From assembly GCA_900317955.1 (NCBI GenBank), contig ONIP01000024.1, forward strand, positions 1 to 64,000: a stretch of 64,000 bases of DNA, given 5' to 3'. This document shows, one piece after another, positions 42,714-51,892 of the stretch. The position numbers and the translations under genes are program-made. The notes under the pieces are model-generated. The model was given only the letters and a program-made list of their open reading frames with translations. It made no database searches and was not told the DNA's origin. Every line of letters begins with the position of its first letter. Within the stretch, counting starts at the first letter, position 1. This stretch comes from an uncultured Bacteroidales bacterium (GTDB lineage: Bacteria; Bacteroidota; Bacteroidia; Bacteroidales; P3).

Positions 42714-43784
42714 TCAACCTACGCTTTCTTTCAGTTTCTCGGCGTTTTCTGCCAGCTGGAGGGCGTCAATCAAATCCTCGATGTCTCCGTCCATAAAGGC
42801 AGGCAGGTTGTACATGGTATATCCTATTCTGTGGTCTGTAACGCGGCTTTGCGGATAGTTGTACGTGCGAACCTTCTCGCTGCGGTCTCCCGTGGCAACC
42901 ATCGTCTTGCGCTTACTCGACAACTCTTCCATATACTTGTTATATTCACGCTCATATAATCGTGTACGCAGTATCGATATAGCCTTTTCCATATTCTTGA
43001 TCTGCGACTTCTGATCCTGCATCGAAACCACAATTCCCGTAGGTATATGGGTCAATCGCACGGCGGAATAAGTCGTGTTCACGCACTGTCCTCCAGGACC
43101 CGAAGCACAGAAGGTCTCTTTTTTCACGTCCGACATATTCAGTTCCACATCAAGCTCTTCGGCTTCAGGCAGCACAACAACGCCTGCTGCCGAGGTGTGA
43201 ACCCGACCTTGCGTCTCGGTAGCCGGCACGCGCTGCACTCTGTGCACTCCGCTCTCATACTTCAACAAACCGTACACCTTCTCGCCTGTAACGTTGAAGG
43301 TAATATCCTTATATCCACCCGAAGGACCTTCGTTGAAATCGACAACCTCAATCTTCCAATGCTTCTTCTCGCAGAAACGGGTATACATCCTGAACAGGTC
43401 GCCCGCAAAAATGCAGGCCTCGTCGCCGCCCGTGCCGCCACGTATCTCCACCACGGCGTTCTTGCTGTCGGTGGGATCGGCCGGTATCAGCATAATACGG
43501 ATTTCCTCTTCCATCTTGTCGCGTTTCTCCGTACTCTCCGAAAGCTCCGCTTTGGCCATCTCGCGCAACTCTTCGTCCTTTTCGGTACTCAACAACTCTT
43601 TACACTCTGCAATCGTATCAAGCAACGACTTGTAGTCATGATACGCCTGCACTACTGGCTGAAGGTCTTTATAGTCCTTACTCAGTTTCACATAGCGTTT
43701 CATATCCGCCGTCACCTGCGGGTCGTTCATCTGTTCTTCTATCTCCCTGTATCGGGCATAGATCGCTTCAAGTTTATCTATCAT
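42714..43784 (-). CDS. prfA: Peptide chain release factor 1
   Basis: 356 residues; recognises UAA and UAG and triggers peptide release. The codon-reading tripeptide is PAT (187-189, in RVPATETQGRVHTS), and the catalytic GGQ is at 231-233 in GPGGQCVNTTYSAVRLTHIP. The PAT rather than SPF tripeptide makes it RF1 and not RF2. It follows an acyltransferase gene by 9 bases on the same strand. Confidence 0.95.
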   Translation of the reverse strand: MIDKLEAIYARYREIEEQMNDPQVTADMKRYVKLSKDYKDLQPVVQAYHDYKSLLDTIAECKELLSTEKDEELREMAKAELSESTEKRDKMEEEIRIMLIPADPTDSKNAVVEIRGGTGGDEACIFAGDLFRMYTRFCEKKHWKIEVVDFNEGPSGGYKDITFNVTGEKVYGLLKYESGVHRVQRVPATETQGRVHTSAAGVVVLPEAEELDVELNMSDVKKETFCASGPGGQCVNTTYSAVRLTHIPTGIVVSMQDQKSQIKNMEKAISILRTRLYEREYNKYMEELSSKRKTMVATGDRSEKVRTYNYPQSRVTDHRIGYTMYNLPAFMDGDIEDLIDALQLAENAEKLKESVG

Positions 43785-43793
43785 GGCGTTATA

Positions 43794-44873
43794 TTATCTT
43801 TGACTTGTGTGATAGTTTACATTTTTCAAAATTGGATTGGCATATATATCCAGCAATGTCTGCCTGTATTCCGGTCCCAACGGGTATTTCTCGCAGGCCT
43901 CATCCAAGTATTTCACAAACCGCTCCGACTCCTGGCTTTCGGGCAGAGGCTCTCCTTTCAGCAACGCCGCTGCCATCCTGTTGGTGTCAAACAGACGGTA
44001 CCCTTCCGCTATGCGGCTGTCTATCAATGCCGCCACCGCAGCAGGCACCCCATTGGTAGCCTCTATCTCCGACGGTTCAAGGGGCTTGCAAACACTCAGG
44101 TGCACCTTGCCTTTAAAATCCATTATGCCATTAATTATGCTCTGGGTGTCCTCGCCGGGCACTTTCTCATAAGGCCCCTTCCGGCGCAGACACACCTCAC
44201 GTGCCTTCTGCGCTGCACAGGGTTCCCACTCATACGAGATACTGAGCGGTACAATATTCATCGAAACCAATCCCTTCACCGGGTCGTCCCCCGTGGCGGC
44301 TATCATCTTCACCAATGCCGGATCCGTCTGGTCGCAGCCGTCCTTGGTGCGTCCGTTGCGCTGGGCTATCCAGGCACTATGTCCCTCGCTCACCACAATC
44401 TGCCGCAACACCGTCGAAAGTTCCATCAAACTACGGTAGTATGCCTTACGTCCACCGCCGCGGGCTATGCCTATCATCTTGTTAACCTTGGCCAGCTGTG
44501 CCATCAACGGCATCTCATACAGGTTTGACCCAACAACCAGATACGTGGTATCCAGCCCCAACGTTATCAATTGGTACTGCAACATCATGCTGTCAACCAC
44601 TATATCCCGGTGGTTTGAAATGAAAAGACAGGGCTTCCCATCAAGATATTCTTGTCCCGAGCATGTGAAAGTCTCCATCGTTTGCGCCATCATAAAACGG
44701 CATCCGCGGTACATCACATCTCCCTGAAAGGTGCGTATACTGTCATAAGCCGCGAAACGCTCCTTCAGCGCCTCGGCCGTCAGTTCAGGAAAGAGTTTTA
44801 AGGCCAGCTCATTACCCGCCAGCCCATTCATTATCTCCCTAAACTCCTGTATGCTACATGTATAACTTTCCAC
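43794..44873 (-). CDS. PlsC-like glycerolipid acyltransferase
   Basis: 359 residues. The acyltransferase core is visible at CLFISNHRDIVVDSMMLQ (motif I), NKMIGIARGGGRKAYYRS (motif II region) and HSAWIAQRNGRTKDG (motif III position). Motif I has five residues between His and the later Asp rather than the usual four of H-x4-D. This NHRDIV form is what I recall for Bacteroidota members annotated as 1-acylglycerol-3-phosphate acyltransferases. Substrate is uncertain. Probably co-transcribed with prfA from the promoter at 44894-44902. Confidence 0.78.
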   Translation of the reverse strand: MESYTCSIQEFREIMNGLAGNELALKLFPELTAEALKERFAAYDSIRTFQGDVMYRGCRFMMAQTMETFTCSGQEYLDGKPCLFISNHRDIVVDSMMLQYQLITLGLDTTYLVVGSNLYEMPLMAQLAKVNKMIGIARGGGRKAYYRSLMELSTVLRQIVVSEGHSAWIAQRNGRTKDGCDQTDPALVKMIAATGDDPVKGLVSMNIVPLSISYEWEPCAAQKAREVCLRRKGPYEKVPGEDTQSIINGIMDFKGKVHLSVCKPLEPSEIEATNGVPAAVAALIDSRIAEGYRLFDTNRMAAALLKGEPLPESQESERFVKYLDEACEKYPLGPEYRQTLLDIYANPILKNVNYHTSQR

Positions 44874-44893
44874 CTCTTATGAATATTGGAACT

Positions 44894-44902
44894 GCAAAGT
44901 TA
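44894..44902 (-). promoter_or_regulatory. Promoter -7 element of the acyltransferase-prfA unit
   Basis: Reverse strand TAACTTTGC, 21 bases before the ATG at 44873. Confidence 0.6.
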
Positions 44903-44949
44903 CAAAAAAAAAATGAATCAGCACATAACCTCTTTCCCCCATTGCAAAT

Positions 44950-45690
44950 TCACTCTCCCTCTGTCGCCCGGTTCCACACCATCCAACTCAGTTCTGCCTG
45001 TCTTTGCAACATCTTCAATCCTCCGCACACCGTGGCTCCCGCCTGCTTTGCCTGACGCAAAAACAACGTCTCCTGTGGGTTGTATATCAAGTCATAGCAA
45101 AAATGCTGCTCCCCTATTCGCTGTGGTTCCGGCCAAGGCGACGCCTCCGTCGCAGGATACATCCCTACAGGTGTCGCGTTCACTATCAACAAATGCGTCG
45201 CAGCCAACTCCATCGCCTCATCATAACCCACCGCCTCTCCTACCGGCTTCCGCGACACAAACTTATATTCTATCCCCAACCCTTTCAATGCAAACGCCAC
45301 TGCCTTGGCTGCCCCGCCTGTCCCCAGCACCAACGCCGCCTTGTGCCACGGCTGCAGCAACGGCCTCAAAGTCTCGGCAAAGGCAGGCGAATCCGTGTTA
45401 TATCCCTTCAACCTTCCCCCTCGGCAGTCCACACAATTCACCGCTCCCACTCCCCGCGCCGTCTCGTCAAGCTCGTCCATCCATTCCAAAACCGCCTCCT
45501 TGTAGGGGATAGTCACATTAAACCCCTTCAGGCCGTTCCGCTCTGCCCATGTCCGCAAATCGGCTACCCCGTCCAACTCATACAGTCTATACTCCGCATC
45601 GGCGATTCCCTCTCTTTCAAACTTCTCCCCAAACCATTTTGCCGACCACGAATGGCCCAGTTTTTTCCCTATCAAACCATATTTTTTCAT
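44950..45690 (-). CDS. aroE: Shikimate dehydrogenase
   Basis: 246 residues; reduces 3-dehydroshikimate with NADPH in aromatic amino acid synthesis. Visible are YGLIGKKLGHSWSAKWF (substrate serines), GFNVTIPYKEAV with the catalytic Lys, YNTDSPAF with the catalytic Asp, the Rossmann loop VLGTGGAAKAVAFAL and NATPVGM. It is at the short end of the family. The promoter TATTTTTGC (reverse, 45694-45702) lies only three bases before the ATG, so the mRNA is nearly leaderless. Confidence 0.94.
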   Translation of the reverse strand: MKKYGLIGKKLGHSWSAKWFGEKFEREGIADAEYRLYELDGVADLRTWAERNGLKGFNVTIPYKEAVLEWMDELDETARGVGAVNCVDCRGGRLKGYNTDSPAFAETLRPLLQPWHKAALVLGTGGAAKAVAFALKGLGIEYKFVSRKPVGEAVGYDEAMELAATHLLIVNATPVGMYPATEASPWPEPQRIGEQHFCYDLIYNPQETLFLRQAKQAGATVCGGLKMLQRQAELSWMVWNRATEGE

Positions 45691-45693
45691 ACT

Positions 45694-45702
45694 GCAAAAA
45701 TA
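45694..45702 (-). promoter_or_regulatory. aroE promoter -7 element
   Basis: Reverse strand TATTTTTGC followed by AGT and the aroE ATG. Confidence 0.6.
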
Positions 45703-45798
45703 CTAAAAAAAAACCACTCCCCGCCATTTCTCAGCAAGAAACTCTTCCCGCTCCCAAAATTACCGTTAAAAAAATGTCAATTTTTGCCGTTTTCTTCG

Positions 45799-45807
45799 TA
45801 TCTTTGC
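45799..45807 (+). promoter_or_regulatory. Promoter -7 element of the EEP-family gene
   Basis: TATCTTTGC, 21 bases before the ATG at 45829; this supports that start over the long upstream open frame. Confidence 0.65.
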
Positions 45808-45828
45808 ATTTTCAACTCACCCCAGTCC

Positions 45829-46893
45829 ATGAAGAAATTCTTTCGCATCATCCTGTTAATAATCAACCTTTTTGCTGCGGCCGCACTTATCCTTTCCACC
45901 CTCGCAGGCTCTATCGAACCCTCCCGATGTGTCGCCATTTCCATCCTCAGCTACGCCTACGTCATCTTCCTGCTTGCCAATATCGTCTTTATCATCATCT
46001 GGCTCTGTCTCTCGCGCTGGGAATTTCTCATCTCCGTCGCCGCCATCGTCGCACGGCTCTCCTTCATCCCTCTCTTCTTTCAAATCGGCGGCAACATCGA
46101 GAAAACCCCTGGTGACGATGTTCTCCGCATCATGACTTTCAACTGCCACAGCTTCACCGGACGCGACTACGACAACCCTACCCCTCGCGACACCAACGCC
46201 CTCTCTTTCCTCGCCCTCCTCAACGAGGAAGACCCCGACGTCATCTGCCTGCAAGAGTTCTACACCTCACGCCATGTCAAGCTCGCCGACAGCCTTGCCA
46301 ACCGCGGCTACTCTTATCGCTATGGAATCCACAAAGAAACAATCTCCCAATGCATCCTCTTCTCCCGCTATCCCATCGTCAATAAAGACCCCATGGACAC
46401 CAAGTCCAAATTCTACGCCGACATCGACATGCATGGCACCCCCGTGCGCATCTGTGGTGTCCACCTCGACTCCTACCAACTCGACTCCAACGACTTCGAA
46501 AGCTTCGAGAACCTCTCCCACGCCAAAACCGACAGCACCACCCATCGCCTGCTAAAAAAATTCACCGAGACCACCCGCTGCCATGAACAGGAATGGAAAG
46601 AGGAACTCCTCCCCCTTATCCAGCAAACCACTACCCCATTTATCCTCACTGGCGATTTCAACGACACTCCGGCCTCCTACATCTACCAGCAAGCCACCAC
46701 ACTACTCTGCGACCCCTACATTGAACAAGGACGCGGTTTCGGCACCACCTACCACGGTCCCTACCCCGCCTTCCGCATCGACTATATACTCCACACCCCC
46801 GACATCGAAGCCCTTTCCTACAAGCGCATCTCAACCCCCATCTCCGACCACTGTCCCATCGTTGTCGACCTCCGCATACCCTCCAACCAATAA
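45829..46893 (+). CDS. Membrane-anchored endonuclease/exonuclease/phosphatase-family protein
   Basis: 354 residues. Two or three membrane helices fill residues 1-90 (FFRIILLIINLFAAAALILS; VIFLLANIVFIIIWLCLS; an internal hydrophobic stretch). The EEP catalytic domain follows, with RIMTFNCHSF, DPDVICLQEF (metal Glu), VHLDSYQ, LTGDFNDTP and the terminal SDHCPIVVDL. Such proteins hydrolyse phosphodiester bonds in lipids or nucleic acids; membrane anchorage with an extracytoplasmic domain makes a phospholipid or sugar-phosphate substrate plausible but unproven. Confidence 0.85.
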   Translation: MKKFFRIILLIINLFAAAALILSTLAGSIEPSRCVAISILSYAYVIFLLANIVFIIIWLCLSRWEFLISVAAIVARLSFIPLFFQIGGNIEKTPGDDVLRIMTFNCHSFTGRDYDNPTPRDTNALSFLALLNEEDPDVICLQEFYTSRHVKLADSLANRGYSYRYGIHKETISQCILFSRYPIVNKDPMDTKSKFYADIDMHGTPVRICGVHLDSYQLDSNDFESFENLSHAKTDSTTHRLLKKFTETTRCHEQEWKEELLPLIQQTTTPFILTGDFNDTPASYIYQQATTLLCDPYIEQGRGFGTTYHGPYPAFRIDYILHTPDIEALSYKRISTPISDHCPIVVDLRIPSNQ

Positions 46894-46911
46894 CCCCCGC
46901 ATCCTTTTGAC

Positions 46912-47622
46912 GTGACACAAAAAGAACGATACCAACAAACTATAGCCTGGTTCGAAGAAGCCATGCCCTCCGCTCAAACCGAGTTGCACTACAAAGACCC
47001 CTTCCAACTCCTTGTAGCGGTCATTCTCTCTGCCCAATGCACCGACAAACGTGTCAACATGACCACCCCCGCACTCTTCCAAGCCTACCCCGACCCCCAA
47101 TCCATGGCTCAAGCCACCCCCGACGACCTCTTTGCCTACATCCACTCCATTTCCTATCCCCACAACAAAAGCAAGCACCTCGCCGCCATGGCCCGCACCC
47201 TCGTCGAGCAATTCGGAGGCAACGTTCCCTCCGACATCGACCAACTGCAGCAACTCCCTGGCGTAGGACGCAAAACCGCCAACGTCATCGCCTCCGTAGT
47301 CTTCAACAAACCCGCCCTTGCCGTCGACACCCACGTCTTCCGTGTCGCCAACCGCATCGGGCTCACCAACAACAGCAAATCCCCTCTCCAAACCGAGCGC
47401 GAACTCGTCAAGCACATCCCTGAAGACAAACTCGCCATCGCCCACCACTGGCTCATCCTCCACGGCCGCTACGTCTGCCAAGCCCGCAAACCCCACTGCC
47501 CCCAATGCGGCCTAACCACCCTCTGCAAATACTTCAAATCGAATGAGTCAAAGTGCCAGCAAAAACAAGAAAGTCTCCCCCAAGAAAACAAAAGAACGAA
47601 ATCAAAGGACTCAAAGGACTAA
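46912..47622 (+). CDS. nth: Endonuclease III
   Basis: 236 residues; a bifunctional DNA glycosylase/AP lyase removing oxidised pyrimidines. The helix-hairpin-helix LPGVGRKTANVI supplies catalytic Lys121, the catalytic Asp139 is in AVDTHVFRV, and the [4Fe-4S] loop has Cys189, Cys196, Cys199 and Cys205 with the expected C-x6-C-x2-C-x5-C spacing. The start is a GTG. A charged tail after the cluster (Lys/Glu/Ser rich) exceeds the family norm and runs into the octamer array. Confidence 0.93.
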   Translation: MTQKERYQQTIAWFEEAMPSAQTELHYKDPFQLLVAVILSAQCTDKRVNMTTPALFQAYPDPQSMAQATPDDLFAYIHSISYPHNKSKHLAAMARTLVEQFGGNVPSDIDQLQQLPGVGRKTANVIASVVFNKPALAVDTHVFRVANRIGLTNNSKSPLQTERELVKHIPEDKLAIAHHWLILHGRYVCQARKPHCPQCGLTTLCKYFKSNESKCQQKQESLPQENKRTKSKDSKD

Positions 47623-47695
47623 CGAATTAACACATTAACGAATTAACACATTCCAAGGATTAACACATTAACGAATTAACGAATTAACGAATTCA
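47604..47695. repeat. Octamer array of ACGAATTA / ACACATTA units
   Basis: About nine 8-base units, alternating ACGAATTA and ACACATTA, with one interruption (CCAAGG). The units are the reverse complement of the left-arm units of the class 2 elements at 39826 and 42406. It begins inside the end of nth and ends five bases before the next gene. Confidence 0.72.
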
Positions 47696-47701
47696 ACTCT
47701 C

Positions 47702-49777
47702 ATGTTAACCCATCCCCTTTTCCTGATAGGCCTCTCGGCAATAGCCATCCCCATCATAATCCATCTGCTGCAACTGCGCCGCTATCGCAAAGTCTATTTC
47801 AGCAACGTGGACATGCTCGACGAACTCCAGTCCGAGAACCGTCGTCAGCACAACCTGCGCAAACTCCTCATCCTTGCCTCCCGCATCCTTGCCATCGTCT
47901 GCCTTGTCCTCGCCTTCTGCCAACCCGTCATTCCCTCCAAACAATCCCCCTTGGAAAGCGGAGCCACCGTCGTCAGCATCTACCTCGACAACTCCTACAG
48001 CATGGAAACCGGCGGCATGGAAGGCAGCCTTATCGAAACTGCCAAGCAAAAAGCCCGTGAGATTGCCGCCGCCTACGACCCAGGCACCCACTTCCAACTC
48101 CTTACCAACAATATGGACGGCAGCCAATTCCGCTGGCTCAGCCGTGAAGAGCTCCTGCAAGCCGTCGACCTTGTCGAAGCCGGTGCCGTCACCACCCCCC
48201 TCTCCGTAACAGCCGCCCGCCAAAACCAATTCCTCCTCTCTGCCACCGCCGGCAACCGCCACGCCTATCTCATCAGCGACTTCCAACGCTCCACCTCCGA
48301 CCTCTCCCAACTCCCCGCCGACAGTGCCGTCCTCTCCACCCTCATCCCCCTCGGGGGCAGCCAACTCGCCAACATCTGCCTCGACAGCCTCTCCTTCAAC
48401 TCCCCGGCCTACTTCCCGGGAGCCACTGTCAAAATCGACGCCCGTCTCCGCAATCTCTCCGACAAACCCGTCGAAAAGCAACCCCTGCGCCTCTTCATTG
48501 GCAACCGCCAGCAGGCCGTCACCTCCGTCGACCTCCCCGCCAACGGCTCTGCCACAGCCACTCTCACCTTCACCATCCAAAACGACAGCCTTCTCCAAGG
48601 CCATGTCGAAACCACCGACTACCCCGTCACCTTCGACGACCATCTCTTCTTCTCCCTCCCCGTCACCTCCCGCATCCCCCTCCTCGTCATCAGTGGCCAA
48701 GACGAAAATCCCTTCCTCAAAAAGCTCTTCAACGGCGACTCCCTCACCCGCTACCTCCAAATGCCCTATAACGCGCTCGACTATGCCCGCATAGAAGACA
48801 ACCGCCTCATCATCCTCGACCAACTCCATGCCATCCCCTCCGGTCTGGCTCGCACCCTCACCCAGTTCGTCGCCGACGGCGGCACCCTCCTCGTCATCCC
48901 TGCCCCCGCTGCCGAGACCGATTCCTACAACCAACTCCTCGCCTCCCTTCAGGCTCCCCAACTTGGCTCATGGCAGAAACGTCCCGTCCGCACCCGCTCC
49001 ATACTCCTCACCCATCCCCTCTACCAAGGTGTCTTCCAAGGTCGAAACGAAGACCTTGAAACGCCCACCTTCACCGGCTTCTATTCCCTCAGCCCCAATG
49101 CAGGCACCGTCGCCCAACCCATCATCGAACTTGTCGACGGCCATCCTGCCCTCACCCTCACCCCCTACGCCGAAGGCCGTCTCTACCTCTTTGCCTCGCC
49201 CCTCACCCCCGAGCACACCGACTTCATTCATCAAGCCCTCTTCGTCCCTACCCTCTACAACATGGCCCTCTTCAGCTCGCCCCATCCTCTCCCCTACCAC
49301 TCCCTCTCTTCGTCCGCGCCCATCCCACTCTCCACCAAACCCCGCAACAACGAAACCCCGCGCACCCTCACCCCCTCCGCGCCCGACAACAACCAAACCA
49401 CCCCCTTCATCCCCGACATACGCCACTCCGGCTCCCGCTGGTATATGCTGCCCCACGGCGAAATCAAGCAGGCCGGCACCTTCCTCCTCTCCCCCGCTCC
49501 GACCGAAGGACTTGCCTTCAACTATAGCCGTGACGAGTCCGACCTCACCTCCTACAGCCGCAACGAAATCAAACAACTCCTCAACACTGTCGGTCTCACC
49601 ACCTATACCCTCTCTCCCCCTGCCACCAAATCCATGACCGACTTTATCCGCAACCGCAGCCAAGGCACCCCCCTCTGGCACTGGTTTATCATGCTCACAC
49701 TCCTTTCCCTCCTTGTCGAAACCCTCCTCATCAGGCTCCCTGCCGCCAAGCGTGGCCGTGGCTCCGCTGAGGTATGA
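47702..49777 (+). CDS. BatA-domain membrane protein with VWA-like region
   Basis: 691 residues. The BatA/aerotolerance N-terminal domain is clear: two membrane helices flanking a basic loop (PLFLIGLSAIAIPIIIHLLQLRRYRKVYFSNV; LRKLLILASRILAIVCLVLAFCQP). A von Willebrand factor A-like region follows, with the metal-site pattern DNSYSMETG, then beta-rich sequence and a C-terminal helix (WHWFIMLTLLSLLVETLLI). Related proteins are widespread in Bacteroidota next to MoxR/Bat operons, but no moxR is here. Function unknown. It precedes an ABC transporter pair with a 28-base gap. Confidence 0.85.
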   Translation: MLTHPLFLIGLSAIAIPIIIHLLQLRRYRKVYFSNVDMLDELQSENRRQHNLRKLLILASRILAIVCLVLAFCQPVIPSKQSPLESGATVVSIYLDNSYSMETGGMEGSLIETAKQKAREIAAAYDPGTHFQLLTNNMDGSQFRWLSREELLQAVDLVEAGAVTTPLSVTAARQNQFLLSATAGNRHAYLISDFQRSTSDLSQLPADSAVLSTLIPLGGSQLANICLDSLSFNSPAYFPGATVKIDARLRNLSDKPVEKQPLRLFIGNRQQAVTSVDLPANGSATATLTFTIQNDSLLQGHVETTDYPVTFDDHLFFSLPVTSRIPLLVISGQDENPFLKKLFNGDSLTRYLQMPYNALDYARIEDNRLIILDQLHAIPSGLARTLTQFVADGGTLLVIPAPAAETDSYNQLLASLQAPQLGSWQKRPVRTRSILLTHPLYQGVFQGRNEDLETPTFTGFYSLSPNAGTVAQPIIELVDGHPALTLTPYAEGRLYLFASPLTPEHTDFIHQALFVPTLYNMALFSSPHPLPYHSLSSSAPIPLSTKPRNNETPRTLTPSAPDNNQTTPFIPDIRHSGSRWYMLPHGEIKQAGTFLLSPAPTEGLAFNYSRDESDLTSYSRNEIKQLLNTVGLTTYTLSPPATKSMTDFIRNRSQGTPLWHWFIMLTLLSLLVETLLIRLPAAKRGRGSAEV

Positions 49778-49805
49778 CCCCATATAACCCCTAATCCCAC
49801 ATCCC

Positions 49806-50513
49806 GTGTTAACTCTCAACAACATATCCAAAACCTTCGGCTCGTTCCAAGCCCTCGACGATGTTTCCCTGCACGTCCGCCGCGGCACCGTTTTCGGTCT
49901 TCTCGGTCCCAACGGAGCCGGCAAGACAACGCTCATCCGCATCATCAACCGTATTATCGCCCCCAACAGCGGCACCATCCTCTTCGACGGTCACCCCATG
50001 ACCGACAACGATGTTCTGCATATCGGTTACCTCCCCGAAGAACGCGGCCTCTACAAAAAAATGCGTGTGGGCGAGCAAGCCATCTACCTCGCCCGCCTCA
50101 AAGGTCTCGACAAGACCACTGCCCAGCAGCACCTTCGCCAATGGTTCGAACGTCTCGACATTGCCAGCTGGTGGAACCGCCCCGTCGAAGAACTCTCCAA
50201 AGGCATGCAGCAAAAGGTCCAATTCGTCGTCACCATGCTCCACAACCCCCAACTCCTCATCCTCGACGAACCTTTCAGCGGCTTCGACCCTGTCAATGCC
50301 GACATCCTCAAACGCGAAATCCTCCGCCTCAAAGCCGAAGGAACCACCATCATCTTCTCAACCCACAACATGCCCTCTGCCGAAGAGCTCTGCGACGACA
50401 TCGCCCTTATCAACCACGCCCGGGTGGTCCTCAGCGGCACTCTCGCCGACATCAAAGACCAGAACCCCGGCAAAGCCCTCGACCGTATTTTTATTGACAC
50501 TGTAAAACAATGA
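49806..50513 (+). CDS. ABC transporter ATP-binding protein (NatA-like)
   Basis: 235 residues from a GTG start. Walker A is GPNGAGKTT, the signature LSKGMQQKVQF, Walker B LLILDEPFSGFDP and the H-loop TIIFSTHNM. LSKGM in place of LSGGQ is usual in the NatA/DrrA-type ATPases that drive ABC-2 exporters. Its stop overlaps the permease ATG by four bases, so the two are coupled. Confidence 0.9.
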   Translation: MLTLNNISKTFGSFQALDDVSLHVRRGTVFGLLGPNGAGKTTLIRIINRIIAPNSGTILFDGHPMTDNDVLHIGYLPEERGLYKKMRVGEQAIYLARLKGLDKTTAQQHLRQWFERLDIASWWNRPVEELSKGMQQKVQFVVTMLHNPQLLILDEPFSGFDPVNADILKREILRLKAEGTTIIFSTHNMPSAEELCDDIALINHARVVLSGTLADIKDQNPGKALDRIFIDTVKQ

Positions 50514-51871
50514 ACAAGATACTCCTCGTCATACAGCGCGAATACCTCACCCGCGTCAAGAAACCTTCATTCTGGATACTCACCATCGTCGTCCCGATTC
50601 TGCTGGCAGGTGTCTACGCCATCCCCATCATCATGGCCGCCCGCCCCCTGGAACACGCCCACGTCTTAGTGGTCGACGACACTGGACTCTTCCAAGGGCA
50701 GTTCCGCTCCGGGCGCGACATCAGCTACCACGAGGCCGGAAGCATAGACTACGCCCGCCGTCAGCTGGAACAGCACGACAGCCTCGACGCCATAGTCTAC
50801 ATCCCCGCCCGCGAAACCACCCTCCCACGCGACGCCTACCTCTACTACCGCACCGACGCCCCCTCCATGACCGTGCAGGGCGACGTCAACAGCCAACTGC
50901 AGGAAATACTCCGCAACCGCATCCTTCTCGACGTCCACGGCCTCACCCCCGATGACTACACCATGCTCACCTCTACCCACATCAAACTGCGCACGCAGGA
51001 CATAGAAACCGGCCGCGACAGTTTCCTTATGATTAAAACTGCCCTCGGCATCATCCTGGCAATGCTGGTCTTCGTTGCCGTATTCATGTTCGGCTCTCAG
51101 GTAATGCGCGGCGTTATGGAAGAAAAGACCAGCCGCATTGTCGAAGTCATCGTGTGCAGTGTGAAACCCTTCCAACTCATGATGGGCAAAGTGGTGGGAA
51201 TCGGCCTTGTAGGCCTCACCCAGTTTGCGCTGTGGGTACTGCTCTCCTCCTTCGCCGTGGCGGGCATTCAGCTCACCAACGCCGACCTCTTCGAGCAAGC
51301 CGCCCGCAACAGCAACCGTTCCGAAATAGCCACCAAAGGCACCGAAGCCACCACTCAATACCAGACTGCACAGGACCAGACCGCACAATACGAAGCCGGC
51401 GAAGGCATTGACCGCAGCATCCAAGACCTCATCCAGGGGCTCTCCGACATCAACTACTCCCTCATCATCCTGCTCTTCATCTTCTACTTCGTGTTCGGCT
51501 ATCTGCTCTACGCCTCCCTCTTCGCGGCGGCGGGCTCGCTTGTCGACAACGATACCGACTCGCAGCAATTCACCCTGCCCCTCACCATCCCCCTGCTGCT
51601 GTCCATTCTCCTCCTGCCCTCCATGCTCAACCAACCCTCCGGTGACCTCAGCGTATGGCTTTCCATCATTCCCTTCACCTCGCCGGTGGCCATGCTGCTC
51701 CGCATTCCCTTCGGTGTTCCTGCCTGGCAGGTGCTGCTCTCCATGCTCCTGCTTCTCGCCACCTTCCCCCTCTGCATCTGGGCTGCTGCCCGCGTCTATC
51801 GCTCCGCCATTCTTCGCTATGGCCAGAAAACCACATGGCGCGACGTTTGGCATATCCTGAAAAGAAAGTAA
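50510..51871 (+). CDS. ABC-2 type permease (NatB-like)
   Basis: 453 residues. The N-terminal REYLTRVKKPSFWILTIVVPILLAG is the typical ABC-2/NatB start, with a large extracytoplasmic domain after helix 1, then five to six C-terminal helices (from LGIILAMLVFVAVFMFGSQV, with EEKTSRIVEVIVCSVKPFQLMMGKVVG between helices). Together with the preceding ATPase it should form an exporter; sodium and peptides are possible substrates, not resolvable here. Confidence 0.88.
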   Translation: MNKILLVIQREYLTRVKKPSFWILTIVVPILLAGVYAIPIIMAARPLEHAHVLVVDDTGLFQGQFRSGRDISYHEAGSIDYARRQLEQHDSLDAIVYIPARETTLPRDAYLYYRTDAPSMTVQGDVNSQLQEILRNRILLDVHGLTPDDYTMLTSTHIKLRTQDIETGRDSFLMIKTALGIILAMLVFVAVFMFGSQVMRGVMEEKTSRIVEVIVCSVKPFQLMMGKVVGIGLVGLTQFALWVLLSSFAVAGIQLTNADLFEQAARNSNRSEIATKGTEATTQYQTAQDQTAQYEAGEGIDRSIQDLIQGLSDINYSLIILLFIFYFVFGYLLYASLFAAAGSLVDNDTDSQQFTLPLTIPLLLSILLLPSMLNQPSGDLSVWLSIIPFTSPVAMLLRIPFGVPAWQVLLSMLLLLATFPLCIWAAARVYRSAILRYGQKTTWRDVWHILKRK

Positions 51872-51892
51872 AATCGCCCTAACAACACCATC

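Noticed and set aside
45004..45828. Long N-terminal extension of the EEP-family protein
   Set aside because: It overlaps aroE on the other strand and crosses a -7 box; the membrane helices and homology begin at 45829.
47705..48961. Long reverse open frame opposite the BatA-like gene
   Set aside because: Low-complexity Gly/Glu/Val product expected from C-rich codons on the forward strand.
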